Shown here: in pieces, positions 1 through 21,948 of the stretch
Position numbering within the stretch: the stretch's first letter is position 1
How the letters are laid out: each line of letters starts with the position of its first letter
DNA from: Amblyornis subalaris
Lineage: Eukaryota; Chordata; Aves; Passeriformes; Ptilonorhynchidae
Length of the DNA: 64,000 bases
NCBI GenBank assembly: GCA_018881555.1
Contig: JACAXG010000094.1
Span: 186,001 to 250,000 of the forward strand
Direction: 5' to 3'
Translations under genes and position numbers: made by a program
Notes under the pieces: generated by a model
Database searches by the model: none
Told to the model about the DNA's origin: nothing
Seen by the model: only the letters and a program-made list of their open reading frames with translations

Positions 1-2364
1 GAACTGGAAAGCCTAGGCCTGAGCAGGGTCACCGTGAGATGTTTCAGACTCAATCCTTCACCACCGAAAACAGATGTCTTAAGCCTGAGCCACATCGAAG
101 CCAAACTGTCCACAGTTTTCATGAAAGCCTGTCAAGTTGTGAGCAGCCTGAACTTCCAAACCACCAAGAAATGACTTTTGAGTTTCTGAGACAGATGTGA
201 GGAATCTGCCCTGAGGTCCAGACCTTGGGAAACTGGCAAGCCCTGCTAGTAAAATGGTGATGGCTCACAAGAATCCTCCGTGTGGCTCCAGGTTCCTTCA
301 AAAACACCACATGTCTGCGACTTGTTTCAAAAAATGTGTCATTTCTGGTGAACTGAAAGCCTCAGTCTGTGATGAGGTCTAGTCCTTACATGTTGCTTCC
401 CACAAAGTGCAGGTTCTCTTATGCCCTTTCACTGTGTACTTCTCTGAAGGCTTCTCTGTGCACACTGTGCACATGCTCCTCACTCCTTGGACAAGGCATG
501 ATCTTTCAGACTGGAGCTCATGTTCCCCAGACATAAGGATTAGAGCTCATGACAAGGACATGAATACAACTGCCCACTCCTAGGCGCCTCTAGAAGACAG
601 ACTAGGGTACAGACACAAACTATTACACTTGAGTTTGGAGATGCAAGATAAACTGGCTTGTTATGGTGGAAATACAAAGAATCAGGCTTATCCCGTGAGC
701 TCCTCTGCTTCCATGAACCACCTGGATCAGTTGTTTTTTCACAGACAGCTTCAAAATTCTTCAGTGAACGAACTGCTATGCTGTATTGTTAAGGCTGCAA
801 CATGTCTATTAGCAGAAGATAATCTACCACCCCTAAGACTGATTAACTTCCATTAAAGCCAGGGACGCTGACAATTCTGTATCAAGCAGCTACATATCTG
901 GCTATGCACAGCAAATCAAAACACACTGAACATCACGGAATATGCTGGCAAGATACGGTAGTACTTTCTCATTCTGCTCTGGTTAAAATGAAATACAACC
1001 AGAAATCAGAAACAGAGCTGGAAAATAAGAAGCATTGATACACTTCTAGACAAACCTGAAAAATAAATCCTATACATGCAACTCACTGACAGTGCTTCTT
1101 ATATCCAAAACAATCATATTTTACATACAGCTACCTTAATGAAAGAAAATGCTACTTTAAAAGTTAAAGAAATCAGCTATTTTATTGTAAGTTTAAAAAA
1201 TAAATACTCTGAGGAATGAAGAAAAAAAAGCATGTTAAATAATTTCATTACATTCTAAGATGCCAAATCATCTGTGAGTGGTTTCTTTTTAGATGAAAAG
1301 AAATCAAAATATAGGACAGATGTTGAACAAACCACATTTGAGGTCTATCACACACTGGCATTTTTCAAATTATTTTGGCTCATCTATTGAATAAGGTGTA
1401 TTTTGCTTGATTTTGAAAAGGGAAACATCAGGAAATATTTAAAGGCCAATTGCTGCCAATTAACTTTGATCAGCAAAAGTTGCATTTGAATCTTTTAGAT
1501 TCTTTTGCCTGTCTGGAATAACACACTATTCTAAAATCTAGCAAAACAACAACTTGATGATTAATGTGTGTTGGCAGCCCCACCACAAGCTTGCTTAACA
1601 GCTGGATTTTAAATAAACAGCTGTCTTCACTATGATGGGAAAGAAATCTGACTGTTTTCATGTTTTTGTGCTATTAAAATATGATCAGAAATTGCCTTTT
1701 TCCCTTTTAAGATGAAACAGCCAGGCATTACAGTGACAGTCTCTTTCAGCAGTTTGGAGCGTTTTGGAACAATCTCACAAGCGTCGCCAAACCATGGCCT
1801 GCGTAGGCTAAAAAAGCCCTTGGCATGCCAGCCCCAGCTCCTCTCCTCGCTGGACACTGCAGGCAGAGGCACCCTGGTACAGAACACCCCGTGCCTGCTG
1901 AAGGCAGAGCACCCCCAGGAACAGGCCATGGAGACGGACAGCCCATGCAACATTAATGATGTCCCTCGGGGCTAAGGTAACACTTGCCCACAGTGGGATG
2001 CAAGCAAGAAATCTGTACCCGGCCATCAACTGTTTATAGAAGCTGAAGTTTAATATTTAATGGCCTGTGCAGACTATTGAATTCTGCATGTTTATAGATC
2101 CTTTTGGTCTATCCACTTCTGAAACTTGTCTACTGTCATCATAAATACTAAAACCCGTGAGGACAAAACTCTACCATTTAAACTATAGTACCCTTTGAAG
2201 GCCAGTGTAGACATTATTATATATCCTAATGACTAAATGATACAGCTATTTTTTAAGCATTTCTGTATTGAAACTGTGCAAATAACTGTCAAACCATCTA
2301 ACAGCACATAAAACCAGACAAATATTAAATAATCTCTATATGTTTTAAAAGAATGAAAACTTAC
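1..2364. other. EYA1: Intron following EYA1 E12
   Basis: Intron sequence that continues beyond the left edge. Bases 1-620 and 1750-2030 are richer in GC than the rest. No EYA exon, recognisable transposon or RNA gene was seen; the short open frames here have no family resemblance. Confidence 0.7.
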
Positions 2365-2454
2365 TTCTAAATCGTTAAAGAATAGATGTGTGTCTGCCAA
2401 ATTGAAAATCATCTCTTCCATTCGAAGTCCGAGGGACACAGAAGTGGGAGGATC
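2365..2454 (-). CDS. EYA1: EYA1 exon E12, Eya domain following the catalytic loop
   Basis: 90 bp, phase 0 to 0, 30 residues (352-381 of the MEMQ form) from [15 protein letters not shown] to [10 protein letters not shown]. Known for the family: this follows the catalytic Asp loop and leads into the helical cap insertion of the Eya HAD domain. The donor is consensus (GAA|gtaagt, 2359-2364). The acceptor is ttaag|GAT, an AAG acceptor, which is usable but less favoured than CAG or TAG. It is the last exon in the window; the next family segment (ECDQVHIDDVSSDD) was not found between 1 and 2364. Exon length and both ends fit the conserved protein exactly. Confidence 0.96.
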
Positions 2455-9696
<7,242 letters not shown>

Positions 9697-9836
9697 CTCT
9701 AGATCAGAGTCAGGTGGTGGTGAAGGATTATTGTTTCTTCTGCCACGTCCACGTGATTTCCCATCCGAACTACGACGTAATCTATCTGAGTCTGAATCTT
9801 TAATGGGGGTTGATNGACTGTGGATTGTACTGTATT
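9697..9836 (-). CDS. EYA1: EYA1 exon E10, SP/TP-rich and basic linker before the Eya domain
   Basis: 140 bp; the first codon (Glu) is completed from E9, and the exon ends phase 0 after DSDLE. It encodes [20 protein letters not shown], then a basic stretch [17 protein letters not shown] and [10 protein letters not shown] (residues 277-323). The basic block is a plausible nuclear-localisation or nucleic-acid contact patch (inference). The SP and TP dipeptides are candidate proline-directed kinase sites; MAPK sites in the matching part of Drosophila Eya are established. Base 9815 is N and makes one codon CNA; CCA (Pro) is expected from the family. The acceptor is acaacag|AA and the donor GAG|gtacat, which is moderate because of C at +4. 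Confidence 0.96.
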
Positions 9837-12007
9837 CTGTTGTAGTAAAGAAAGTATATTTTTTACCTTTCAGTTCAGTCTTCAAAATGTTCAGCTTACT
9901 TGCTTTTTACATGCGACACTAAATCCAGGGTGTTTGCTTAAACAGTCCCAACTAAAATAATTAAATTTAAGCGGCAACACTGACACATAAATTAATTAAA
10001 TCTAGCTCAATTTATATGTAAAAACAGTGATAAATTATTTCAGTAAACACATGAAAAGACTAAGAAAAAAAATTTTCATTCCTTCAACTATTACAAGATT
10101 AAATTCTAAAAAAACAATTTTAAGTGATACTAGCTTTTTATAAAAGAATGTTGACTTAACTTAAAAGTTTTCAAATTTAAATGCTTTAAATGCTTTAAAA
10201 TAACTGTTATGGTGACTGGTAAGAAAAAAACCCCATCCATCTGTAAAAACATAACATATAGAAATTGAAAAATTTTCCAAATTGCCTGGTTTCAGACACT
10301 TTTCTTTTAGATTGCTACATTTGAGCCAAAAGAATAGAATTATTCCTAAATAAAGAATAAACCAGAGTATTTATCTTCCCATGGTAATTTATATTAAAAA
10401 TTGGTACATATGCATCAACTATGAAGGTGAAATTTCTAGTACTTTTCAAAGGCCTACTCAATATTGAAAATTTCCAGTGAGTACCTTCAAAATAGGATAC
10501 AAATCTTTACGAACAGTATTGTATGCTAATTATTATATTTCAACAACACTTATTTAGAAGTATATTTATTGTTGTTGAAAAGATGAAAAAAGAATGATGA
10601 TTTATGTCATTAAGAACAACAGAATTGTTCTGAAAACATGCTAGTTGAAGATATTTTGCTACTCTTAACATCCATAGACTCTATTACAGTGAATGCCTGT
10701 ACATTAACAAAGCAGACACCCAGCATCAATTATCCTTCCCATTAATTTAATTAGAAATACCATAGTCTTCAGAAATGCAACAACACATTTTTAAATCCCT
10801 TTTGAAGACTTCCTTTCATAGTCTGAAGTTCACAAAGACTTTTAGTTTGATGGTCACTGTGATTTCTTTTTTTTCTACTTTAGTGAAGGCAGCTGGAATT
10901 TTTATGTTTATCGATTTTACCACTCAGTTAATATTAACTACTCTTTAGAGTTGAGTAGATAGAAGTATTTCTATTTCCATTTTAATCTGCCTAGACCATG
11001 GCATTCCAGCTTGAACAGACAGGTATACTTCTCACACAAGGGATTCTCTCTCCTAGGAAAACATCCTGTTGAGGTCAAAGGTTAGATCAAGGAAGAGACT
11101 CTGGACATCTGTGTAACACCACATATGCACAATTACTCAAAATAATAACAGTTGTTTGTGCTGAATGAAAGGAAAAGGTCTTGAAATTCTCATGCTCAGC
11201 CTTCAAATCTACACTTACTGAAAATTAGCATACCTTATATATTTCACATCATATATTTACCAAAGTATTTCAGGCTACATTAAACAAAGCAGAACAAGTT
11301 AAGATGTAACTCAAGGTTAAACACAGCATATTCAGAAGACACTCAGCCTATAATAAAAGAGTGATTCTGTGTGCATGTCAAACAACAAAAATTATCCAGC
11401 CATGTCTATCTACACATTCCAATAATATGTATTTTTTCCTATGACAATGTACACTTCACAATATTTCTTTAAACTATTTAAGCTTTGAATCCTGACTTCT
11501 CTTTCACCTACTGTACTCAACCATAAATAAGAAATCATAACAAATAGTACCAATTTTACCAATTAATTTGTCTGCTATACACTATTTTCATCATTAAAAT
11601 CTTTCATAAAAATAAAAAAGAAAGAAAACAATGCACAAAAGCCTTGAAATAAATTATAACCCAGTAAAATAAACAGACTAGAATTCCTTCAACAGGAATA
11701 CTGGCCAATGATGTTCTGAATATATACTCTAAAATTCCGACGTAATGGAAAATTGCATTTCCTACTGACTAATTTAAATGATGGCTGCTCTTAGTCTCTG
11801 ACACTGTTTTCAGGAGCGTGGCTTTAGTTCCCACTTTTTAAAATTTTTCTCACAGACATGATATACCTAAAAATGTTAAGTATTAAACTTGTGAGAGTAA
11901 TGCTAATACTAAAAAAAAAAAAACAGCGAACAGATAACGTGGAAAGAGAACAAACAAAACTTCATGACAAATAAACAAACAAGCAAACCTAAACAAGGTG
12001 TTCAAAA

Positions 12008-12121
12008 AAAGACTGAATGTGGCACTTAGTGCCATGGTTTAGTTGGTAAGGTGGTGTTAGGTGTAGGTCATAGGCTGGAATTGATGATCTCCAAGGTCTT
12101 TTCCAACCTATGTGATTCTGA
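12008..12121 (+). mobile_element. CR1 LINE 3' end, short copy
   Basis: Contains the avian CR1 terminal block: GCCATGGTTTAGTTGGT, a TAGGCTGGAATTGATGATCT segment, then AAGGTCTTTTCCAACC and a GATTCTG end. It is 5'-truncated to about 110 bp and lies antisense to EYA1. Recognised from remembered CR1 consensus; the subfamily is not assigned. Confidence 0.8.
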
Positions 12122-13299
12122 GTGAGCACACAGAGCAGAGCATGGTAGGGGCAGGGAAGAAAGTCTAAGAGACGTCCAAGTTTCCATCTTTGCAAACACC
12201 TTTCACTTAACAATACTGCATTCAAAATTTCAAACACAGGGCTGCAAGTCTGGGTGGAGGCTCATTTCCATTGCCCCTTCACAAGTAATCTGTCTGGATG
12301 CACCAGACTCTCACCTGACAGAATGAATCCCAACCCTGCCTCAGGACTCCATGGTCCCTTCTTGGTACCACTGTACCTCCATCATTCCCAAGAAAGATTT
12401 GTCTGTCCTGCTCTTACAGATCTCTCCAGGAACTCTACTCTGCTGCTTTGACAGCTGTGCCATCAGAACATACAACTTCAGCAGTCATTACAGCAATAGA
12501 AGTGCAATCTGTGAAAGCGGGGGAAAAATTATTCACTTCACTGTACCTGCATGCCTTTGAAGACTGTTCACAGATCCCCTTTGTTGTTAGGTTGACCCTT
12601 CCCTGTCAATCTTCTTTTCTAGGCTCCGATTATCACTTTCTACAGTATCTCCAAACTGGACAAAATAATGCAAAGCAAAGTCAAGCAAAGCTTGACTTCC
12701 TGAATGTTCCACAGGCTACCCTCCCCTGGACACCACTTGGCAGGAAAAAATTTGCTTTTTCTACAATATTTTCAATAAACGTTAGGTTCAGCATTCCTAG
12801 ATCACCTTCTGAGGAGGAAGCAACACTGAACTGATTGCTTCTCAAAGACCTGGCCAAACCTTGCACATGAACTGAATAAGCAACATTATTAAAACCTGAA
12901 GGTTCAGAGTCTACTCAGGAGAGCAGTGTGTTACAGTGTGACAGATGGCAGTATCCAGTGGGGGGAAAATATGACATTGTGTGCAAGAAACTTATTCCAC
13001 GTATGTAAAGAGAAACCTCTGTGTGCATGGCTGAGTTACCAGCTCACTGTCCAATGGTTGCTCTCAGGTCCTCATAAGGAAACCCAGTTAAAGAATACAG
13101 GGCCCAGCTGAGCCCTGAGCCTTGACAAGCCCAAGCCCTGACAAATTCTGGAGAAAGAAAAACAACAGCGGCTGAGGGTAGTCTGTGTGCCTCTAATATT
13201 TGAAGTACTGAGAGCGGTCCACAGGGAAAGGTAGAGTCTGGAAGAAGCTGCCAACATTCCCCATCCCACATTTGTGCAGTTCATCATTCCTGCCTAAAT

Positions 13300-13690
13300 G
13301 TATACCTCACACCTGCTCCTATTCAGATCACATCTCCATTTTTTGAGTTCTCATCCCGTCTCCAAAGAACTCGCAGCCCCTCTCAGCATGGTGTCATCTA
13401 CATATTTAATAGGCAAACACATTCTGTTCCGTCACCTAAATGATTAATGAAAATGTGGTCTGGTGCTAGGCCCAAGGCAGGCACCGAGGAATGCTGCTCT
13501 AACCATCCTTCTATTTTAACTGCAAGCTCTCACTGACTTCTCTCTGGACATGATTTCCTAAACAGCTTTTTATCCTTCTGCAGTAGTTTCTGCCAAACTG
13601 CTTTAGCCTAGTTTGCTTTTAAGATTGTTAAGTGAAAAGATTTAACTGCCAGCGCATCAAAAGGCTTGCTGAAGTCAATTTACATAGCCA
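13300..13690 (-). pseudogene. Degenerate CR1-type LINE reverse-transcriptase fragment
   Basis: The minus strand encodes, in shifted frames, pieces of a LINE reverse transcriptase in the right order: IDFSKPFDAL (motif A; usual form LDFSKAFD) at about 13650-13680, IFINDLGDGTEC at about 13425-13465, PIKYVDDT (motif C; usual form IKFADDT) at 13390-13413, then a GAASSLE segment. Stops and frameshifts separate the pieces, so it is dead. Same orientation as EYA1. Much more diverged than the CR1 copy at 37.2 kb, hence older. Confidence 0.85.
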
Positions 13691-16600
13691 CAAACCATGT
13701 TATTATTATACCCATTAGTCTACAATCATTGGTAGGAGAAGGTTAATTTGTTCAACTTCAGCTGACTTCATGGTACCAGACATACTTTAATATTAGCCAA
13801 GTGAAATGATTATGCTTCTAAAACACTGAATTCAATTTTATCCTGTTCTTGAGCATCACAAACAGGAAGTAAGTGCAGGAGAAAACTCTGCCCTCCACGT
13901 AACCATGAGTGCAGAAGGGGTGAGGATGAAGTCTCCACTGCCTGTCCAACACTAAAGCAAGATCACCACAGGGAGCTGGCAGCAGCCAGATTAAATACAA
14001 GAAGGAGTTCTGACAAAAGCTAGGAGATTTGTGGCACATTTTGCCAAAAAATCCTGCATGCCAGGCTCCCAAAAGATTACAAGAGCTCAAGAAGAGCCTG
14101 AAGACATCCCTGGAAGTGAAGCATTCAGGGGTGCTACAGCTGCACACATTAGCAAGTTGGATCTGTGGGACCAGACAAGTGGTGGCAACTACTCCAAGCT
14201 CTGCTGCCTGTTTCTGGGAGGTCATTTCAGTGTAGGTCCGCCCTGATCTAGTATCCTGGGCACCCTCAATAGGGCCTGGAGGAATTAGGAGCTGTCCTGG
14301 CCCCCTAGGTGCCCTAGGACTGCTCCGCTCAGCCAAAGCTTTGCATCAAAACAGACCCTACTCAAAATTAAAATGCTAATGCAGGCACACCCTAAACACA
14401 CAAACAACAGCAGGTCTGGAAATCCCCTGAGACAAAAATATCTGGAATATGGAAGAGTGCTTAGGGCACATCTTACACAAGCTTAGCCTGTCCTCGCTGC
14501 TCCTGAGGCTGTCTGCTGATGTCCCCTGCAGCAGGCAGGGTATGGGCTGGTGGATCCATCAGTCTGGACCACTACAGCTATCTCTGTGTGTTGCATATGC
14601 CTTCACAAAATTATATTAATAACGTAGCAGTACTTATTCTTCTGCATCCATGAACATACACATCATTTTAGCTCTCCCTGTTACAGCAACTCTCTGTACC
14701 CTGCCCCAGGCAGATAGTAAATGCTATTTCTGCTTCACACATTCAGAGTTCCCTCTTCTGAACCTTGGGTAAGTGTAATAGACCCACTCTCAACTTCTCT
14801 CATCAGTCAGAAAAAAAACATTTTAAACCTAGATTCTATAAATATCTTGTTTTCCAGGTGTGACTGGTACTCCCCTGCTTCTGAGCTGGTAGCAACTCCT
14901 GTAGTATATAGTGACATCAAGCCTGACAAAAACTACACATAACTTTGAGGAGTAAAATATGTTTACATTCTGGTTTAACTAAAATACATGAACCATATTG
15001 TATCAGACTTTCCTCAATGCTTCAAGGCACAGTATTATTGCAACTTGACATGAGTTCATAAGCTTATACTTCCCTTTGTATTTTACTTTTTACTTTATTC
15101 CCCATCACTGTGGTCAGTGTTGATGGTTTTGTCACACAGGACAATTTTCCATCATCTCCGAAATAAAAATACTTTGATTACTTGTGAACAGACAATACAG
15201 CCACAGAGATAGCATTTGCAATACCATATTCTGTAATTCACTTCTGTTTATTATGGAAATCCCCCCTAAGTAATTGCTGCATTTTCTTACTGTTGATTTC
15301 GATATACAGCAATAGTATCCAATGACAAATCTGAGGAAAGCTGGCTATGCCAGAAAGCCCAAAATCAAGTGTATCTCTAGGTAAATTCAACTGGTGAGTG
15401 TGTGGGTTGGACTTTTGCTGTTGACAAAGACATTGCAAATTTTGTCAGACCTTTTCCCTACTACACTGAAAGGTTATGCAAAAAAAGAGTAAACACACAT
15501 TATCAAAGTAATCATATCTCATGTCTCAATGTAAATTACATGGGTGAGCTGGGTCTAGGGTAGTTAATGTAGTCAAATGTCTCTGCAAGTAGGTACGTAC
15601 AAATATTTTCCATTTAGATTGTGCCCCAATTAATGGCTTCCCCTTAAATCTTATACTTAATTTTGCTACTGTTATTTCAACTCCTATTTACCAGAATAAA
15701 AATGTAAGATTGAAGTAATTTGAATATGTCAGTCTCATACTATGATTTTCTTACTTTTGCATAATTAAAGCTTCCTTTCCATAAATAAAACTAAATACAA
15801 ATTTCATGAGCACTTATACAAACTTCTACTTGCATACAACCGGACCAGGACTAAACAATGCAGCAGAATCATATGTATTTGTGGATTTTTTTTTTACATG
15901 TCTATAAAAAAAATAGTACTGTATTAGTAGTAAGTAAAAGAGTAACTAAATAAGTATTGCAAGAAATACAGTAATGCCTGCTGGCAGGATCACAGAAGTA
16001 TGTCTTTAGGGCTGTTTTGATAAAATGTCAAAATCTTCACTTGAAAAACAAATCTAATGTTTTTTTTATTGAGAATTAAAAGCATACTATTAAAACTTGA
16101 CAGAAGCTCTCAATGGTCTGTTAAAACTAGTGGCAAAAATGCCTATTTATTTCAAAGCTCGATTGAGTTTTTGATTTAGGATTGCATATTGAAAATAATG
16201 ACAAAATATCATATATATGAGTATTTATAAACTATATACGACCACAACCTAAAGTGGTCCAGATTTTTTTTTCTCCAACTTTCTTTGTTGAAGAAAAAAA
16301 GGTGAAGCAATCCCATAATGGGCCAGTAGTACCCGTATCTGTTGTAGTTATTTCTTCCTTACTCATTAGTTCTGTTTTCAAACAATTTGAAATCATTATT
16401 ACTCTTAATCCCACCAAAACCAAAGAACATTCCAGAAGAACAACCATTATCAGAAACGCAAAATCAGTACTTTGCCATTCATTATAGCATCCAATTTAAT
16501 TCCTGTTTTTACAGAATTTTCCATGACTTGCCTTCCTTATATAAATATATCCTCTAAATCTACTCTTAATTTATATTTATGAAAAAGAACAAACATTAGA

Positions 16601-19600
16601 ATATCAGAAATGTACTGCAAATACAGCAGCATTTCTTTCCATACAAGTATTAGTGAAAAGTTGCCTATATAGACTACTTGCTCTGTTTCACTTTTCTGTC
16701 TCTAATTTATTGTTATGAAATATGGTAAGAAGAAACTGTAAAAGTTGCCTTCCCTTTTGTAATACTAAATGTGATATAGTACTATAAGAAAAAGATGTTT
16801 AGTCTTTAAGAGCAAAATAGTGACCCATGTCTGAGAACACGTTTTGCTGGCTGGCACAGCCCTTGTGGGGTTTTAATCTGCACTGTGAAGTATGTGAGTA
16901 ATATGAAAAAAAACCCCAAACCTTCCAGTAATATATTAAAAATACTTATTACAGAAACCAAGGAAACTGAAAGAGATCAAATCTCAAGACCAATGCAAGT
17001 CTCTCTTGCAAGAAATGTTGTTTCATAAATTATAAATACATCATCATAGGAAATAGAAGGATAAATTCAGCCTTCCTGACGGAATTAAAAAAAAACTTGC
17101 AAAAATCAAGAATTTTTTATTACCAGCTGTGATGATGGAGTAGAAATATTGCGAGAGAAAATTATTGCAGCTTTAGAAAAGGTAGTCTTTTCCAATATTA
17201 ACTCCTAGAAAGACATGTTACGAATGTTACTCTAAGTATTTTAGAGCATCAGGGTAGGCATAATGGATTGGGGCAAAATTCCATCTGTTCAGGGTAAGTT
17301 TCAACACTGGCAAACAGCTGGAAACTAAGTAAGAAAGCATAAAAAGTACAGACATACACACAGCACTAATTCATCCACTGTCTCCAGTGATCTTCTACAT
17401 CAAGAATTTCTTGGTGTCTGTGTAAATCTAATCTTTGAGCTCGTCTAAGCTATGCTTGAATCGGCATAAACTTTTTGTATCCAAAACATCCTGCAGCAAA
17501 GAGCTACATAGCTTACCTGTATGAAACAAATAAATACTGCTTTTGTTCACTCTGAACCTATTTCAGTGAATTTGAATATTGGAAGGGAGAATGAGTATTT
17601 GCTCATTGATCTATTCTCTTTTATAATTTTAATTATTATTACTTCTCTTAGATACTACAACTTAAGACAAAAAGTCAGCAACTTTCTGATTATATCACTA
17701 AGAAAAATACAGGCTTTTGTTCACAGAAAAATAACATTAATTTGTATGTCTGATTTATGGATACAAGGACTATAAACCTCTGTGGCAAGCAAAATGGTTT
17801 TGTGTTGACTGCAGTACAAGAAAGTTTGAAATCCAGAAAGGGAGGGGAAAGAAGAAACACTGAACATGGAAAATCTCAGGTTCTTCTGCAAGAATCCCTG
17901 CATGTTCTGGATTGCATGGCAAAAAATCTTTCAAATTTAACTAGTAACTGAGGGAAACCATAAAAGGATTATTTTATATTTGGACAAGGAATTAAACACA
18001 CTTCAAGTGAAATTATCTGAGCTTTCTGAGTTTGCAAAACTCTACTAAAAATGTCACAAGAGCACATAATTACTTTCTCCCTTTCACATTTTTCTTACCA
18101 GACTCTTCTGTTTCACTTACTGGCCCAAATTCATAGGAACCACCTATGTCTGTCAAATTATTCTGGTGCCTCTGTAAAGTCTGAAGGCTGTTCTGTGCTT
18201 GTCCTGGCATAATTCATAACCACACAGATTACATGTTTTTTTTTTAAATATAGAAGATGTCTAAGGATAGACAGCTGCAATTCAGCAGCTGGAGCCCATC
18301 CTACTAAATGTGATGGCTCTGCACTGCTCCCCACCATCCCTCATATGAAGCGTTCCAATTGTGGTAAAGAATCAGCAGCCCAACTTGACCAGATGTGGCA
18401 AAGCAGCCTACAGAAATTTGACTAATTGTAATAAAAATTTGTTTAGCTTGCTCCTTTGTTCTGTGTTTTTGACCCAACTATGAATTACCCTCTGTTGAAT
18501 ACGCCTTTCACTTGTCCCCGCTCCACCACCATGCCCTTCCTCCATGTTGATCCCTTTTCCTCGGCCCCAGCCTTACTTTGTCTTCCAAGCAGACTGTGTG
18601 TGAGCTCAACTGAGACTTTGCAATAAGCCTCAGAAAGAAAAAAGTAAAACCATTTACACTGCCCAAGGGGAAATGGCAAGCACAGCACTGGATTCACTGA
18701 CTGATCCTTGCTTCCCTTCTACCAGGGTTGAAGGTTTCTGAGGCAGCAAAAGGTTCCCACCTAATTTTTCTTTAGGAACCCAACACTGGCATGTCAGCCA
18801 CCTTGAACTGCTCCCATACCACTGGAGAGGCTTTGGCACCTCAGGATTAAGATTGTAGTTAAACTGAACTCTAAATAGAGGTGTTCAGCTCTCTCCACTC
18901 AATCCAGAAGGAGCCTAGATGGGCTTGATTGTAACTTAAATGCATAAAGACAATTGCATTAAGAAAAATGGAGAAATCTGCATCTATCCCTATACCTTCT
19001 GCTGACTGCAACCACGTTGATGAAGGAAAACAGAAAGATGGCTTTCATTAGCTCCTCCTAATAGTGACCCACAGCAGGTACTTTCCTAAATGTGCCGCTG
19101 CCTCCGGCAGAGGCAGCCAGCCTATGATAAACCCATAGCTACATTAAGAGTTGTTATTTTCAAACCATCAGAAGGAACTTTTTCAGAACTGTTAAATCAG
19201 TAACAGGAAAAGATGGGAGTCCCAGCAATGCCAGAGGAGGTGTGCACATGTTCGAGGATGGGTTAAGCATGTACATCCATGGATGTACAGATTTCAATAC
19301 ATGAAATAACAAACTAAAAGAGGGATTAGGTGCAGGATTCGTCCATGAGAAAGCTCACCAAATTCTTTCAAATTTTTAGACAAAGCCTTTATGACAAGAG
19401 TATGGAACATTTGAGGGAGAAAAGAAAGACTTTTTAAAAAGGAANTGATAGAAAAGCTCTGTCCAGACTTATGGAGCACAGAAAACTAAATAGGAGGACG
19501 GGCTTTAAGCCACTAAGTTTGAGCTTGGGAAAAATATACCCTCTGTCTTCATATGCACATTTACTATTGCTTTCAGGAAGTATCAATGACTTTAAAAAAA

Positions 19601-20870
19601 ATACATGCAAAGATTTTGCAAAAAATCAAGACCCAGATGATACNATGATTCAATTTTAGTATCCTGATAACAGCTAAAACTTGATCACATTTGGGTTTTG
19701 GGCTAGGAGGAACTTAACTGCTTCCAACTTAAAAAGAAAAGCAAACAAAACCAGAAGAAAACAATTTTTTTTTTTTAAAAGTGAAAAGCAGGGTAATTAT
19801 GCAGACATCAACACACATCCATATATCCTGAATGCCACAGACCCCAACATGCTTTACATACTTAGAAAGATTCCTTTCTCAAATACAGTGTACACACGTG
19901 TCCTCATGTACATAAATGCACACACCAGCTGTATTTTCTTCCCTACTTACTTGCAGCAAACNTCACAAAAGAGACAACACTGCATAACATTTTCTTCAGG
20001 TACACACTCATGCAGGAAAGCAACAGTGGTCTAGCAAATTATATTAAAAGTTCACAATGCATATGGAAGATCAGTCCCATAAAGTACTTCAGAAAAACTA
20101 AGAACAACCTCACCCCAAAGAAGTCCAAAACAAAACCACCTGATACCACTGCCAAATCATAGTTGCTTCTTACTGCATTACTGACAAACACATCTGCAAT
20201 CCTGGACTTTCTCTCTGACAGATTTTAAACTTCTGCCATCTACTAACGACTGACATGCTTGAACTGTTAAAAAAATGGAATTTTATTTTTTTTAATAATG
20301 AGAAAAGTATTTTTCACCCCCCATTTCCAAAAACAGCTGGAGCAGTTTGGCACAAACGTTCAAAAAATATCTCAACTAGTAAAGGACTGCCAAATTCCAC
20401 CAAGAAAGGTAAAAGGACTGGGAAAAAGGATAAGCCACTGAAAATCTTTTCTTAAAATGGAAGNACTTGTGCAATTTCAATTCCCCATTACAAGCATTAT
20501 TATGACCTCTGAAAGTAAAAACCACAAAAACTCTCTTTCAAGTGGACAGTTGGGCTAATGTTTGAAGGCCTCTTGATTTCAGTCTTACTTAAGAAAAATC
20601 AAAGGGGTTTATCTTAATGAACACAGAGCTTAAAAGCACCAGGTTCTTGTTTAGTGTAGACTTATCCATACCCTGCAATTTTTAACACAAGCATTTTACA
20701 AATAAATACAAACAACTTGTATTCCAGATAAGCTTTAAAACTTTTACTGATCCTCTTTTTTCTTTAGTCTATTTTCTGTTAAAATCTGTCCAAGATATGC
20801 CACAGGCTCAGGATTAAGAAATAATAATAAAAAAAAAATCAACGGCTATACACAAAAAAAATCCAATTCA

Positions 20871-21535
<665 letters not shown>

Positions 21536-21618
21536 CTGCTGTGAACTATTAAATCCAGTAGAATTTGTGAGTGAATTATTTCCTGCATATATTCCTGATG
21601 ATGTTGTAAAACTGCTGC
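21536..21618 (-). CDS. EYA1: EYA1 exon E8, transactivation region
   Basis: 83 bp, phase 1 to 0, encoding [20 protein letters not shown] and TGFNSSQQ (residues 187-214; the first Gly is shared with E7). Low-complexity Ser/Asn/Thr sequence typical of the EYA N-terminal transactivation region, expected to be disordered. It sits only 419 bp from E9, the second-shortest intron in the window. The acceptor is ttcag|GCAGCAG and the donor CAG|gtaaat. The acceptor is followed by further AG dinucleotides, but none that keep frame at 3-nt spacing. Confidence 0.96.
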
Positions 21619-21931
21619 CTGAAATGAAATGAAAAATTACGTGAATTACTAAAACAAAGTATTGGAAATAACTTCCATCACATGACTTTCTCATAACATT
21701 ATGGCATATTTGTAATATTTCCCATATGTTGACCGATTCAGCTGTATAACATGTTCATATATGGAAAGTGATAATTCGTAGTTCTTACACTCTGTGTTTC
21801 ATTATTGCAATAAAAAAATCCCCTTGAAATGTAGACAGGAATTTTGGACCCACCTCAACTCTGATTGAAAATTAGGCTATTGCACTCCTCTGAATAANAC
21901 CCAGCACTCTGGAAGTAATGATGTTTTTTCT

Positions 21932-21948
21932 GTTGTTGTTGTTGTTGA
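21932..21948. repeat. (GTT)n simple repeat
   Basis: About five consecutive GTT units in the E7-E8 intron. Confidence 0.9.

Noticed and set aside
1..400. Internal duplication (GAACTG-AAAGCCT near 3 and near 340)
   Set aside because: The similarity is short and does not extend; compatible with chance.
1..2364. Next EYA1 exon (ECDQVHID segment)
   Set aside because: Looked for on the minus strand and not found; it must lie beyond the left edge.
12448..12834. 128-aa plus-strand open frame in the E9-E10 intron
   Set aside because: No recognisable family, no splice context, and it sits among old repeat fragments; most likely chance.
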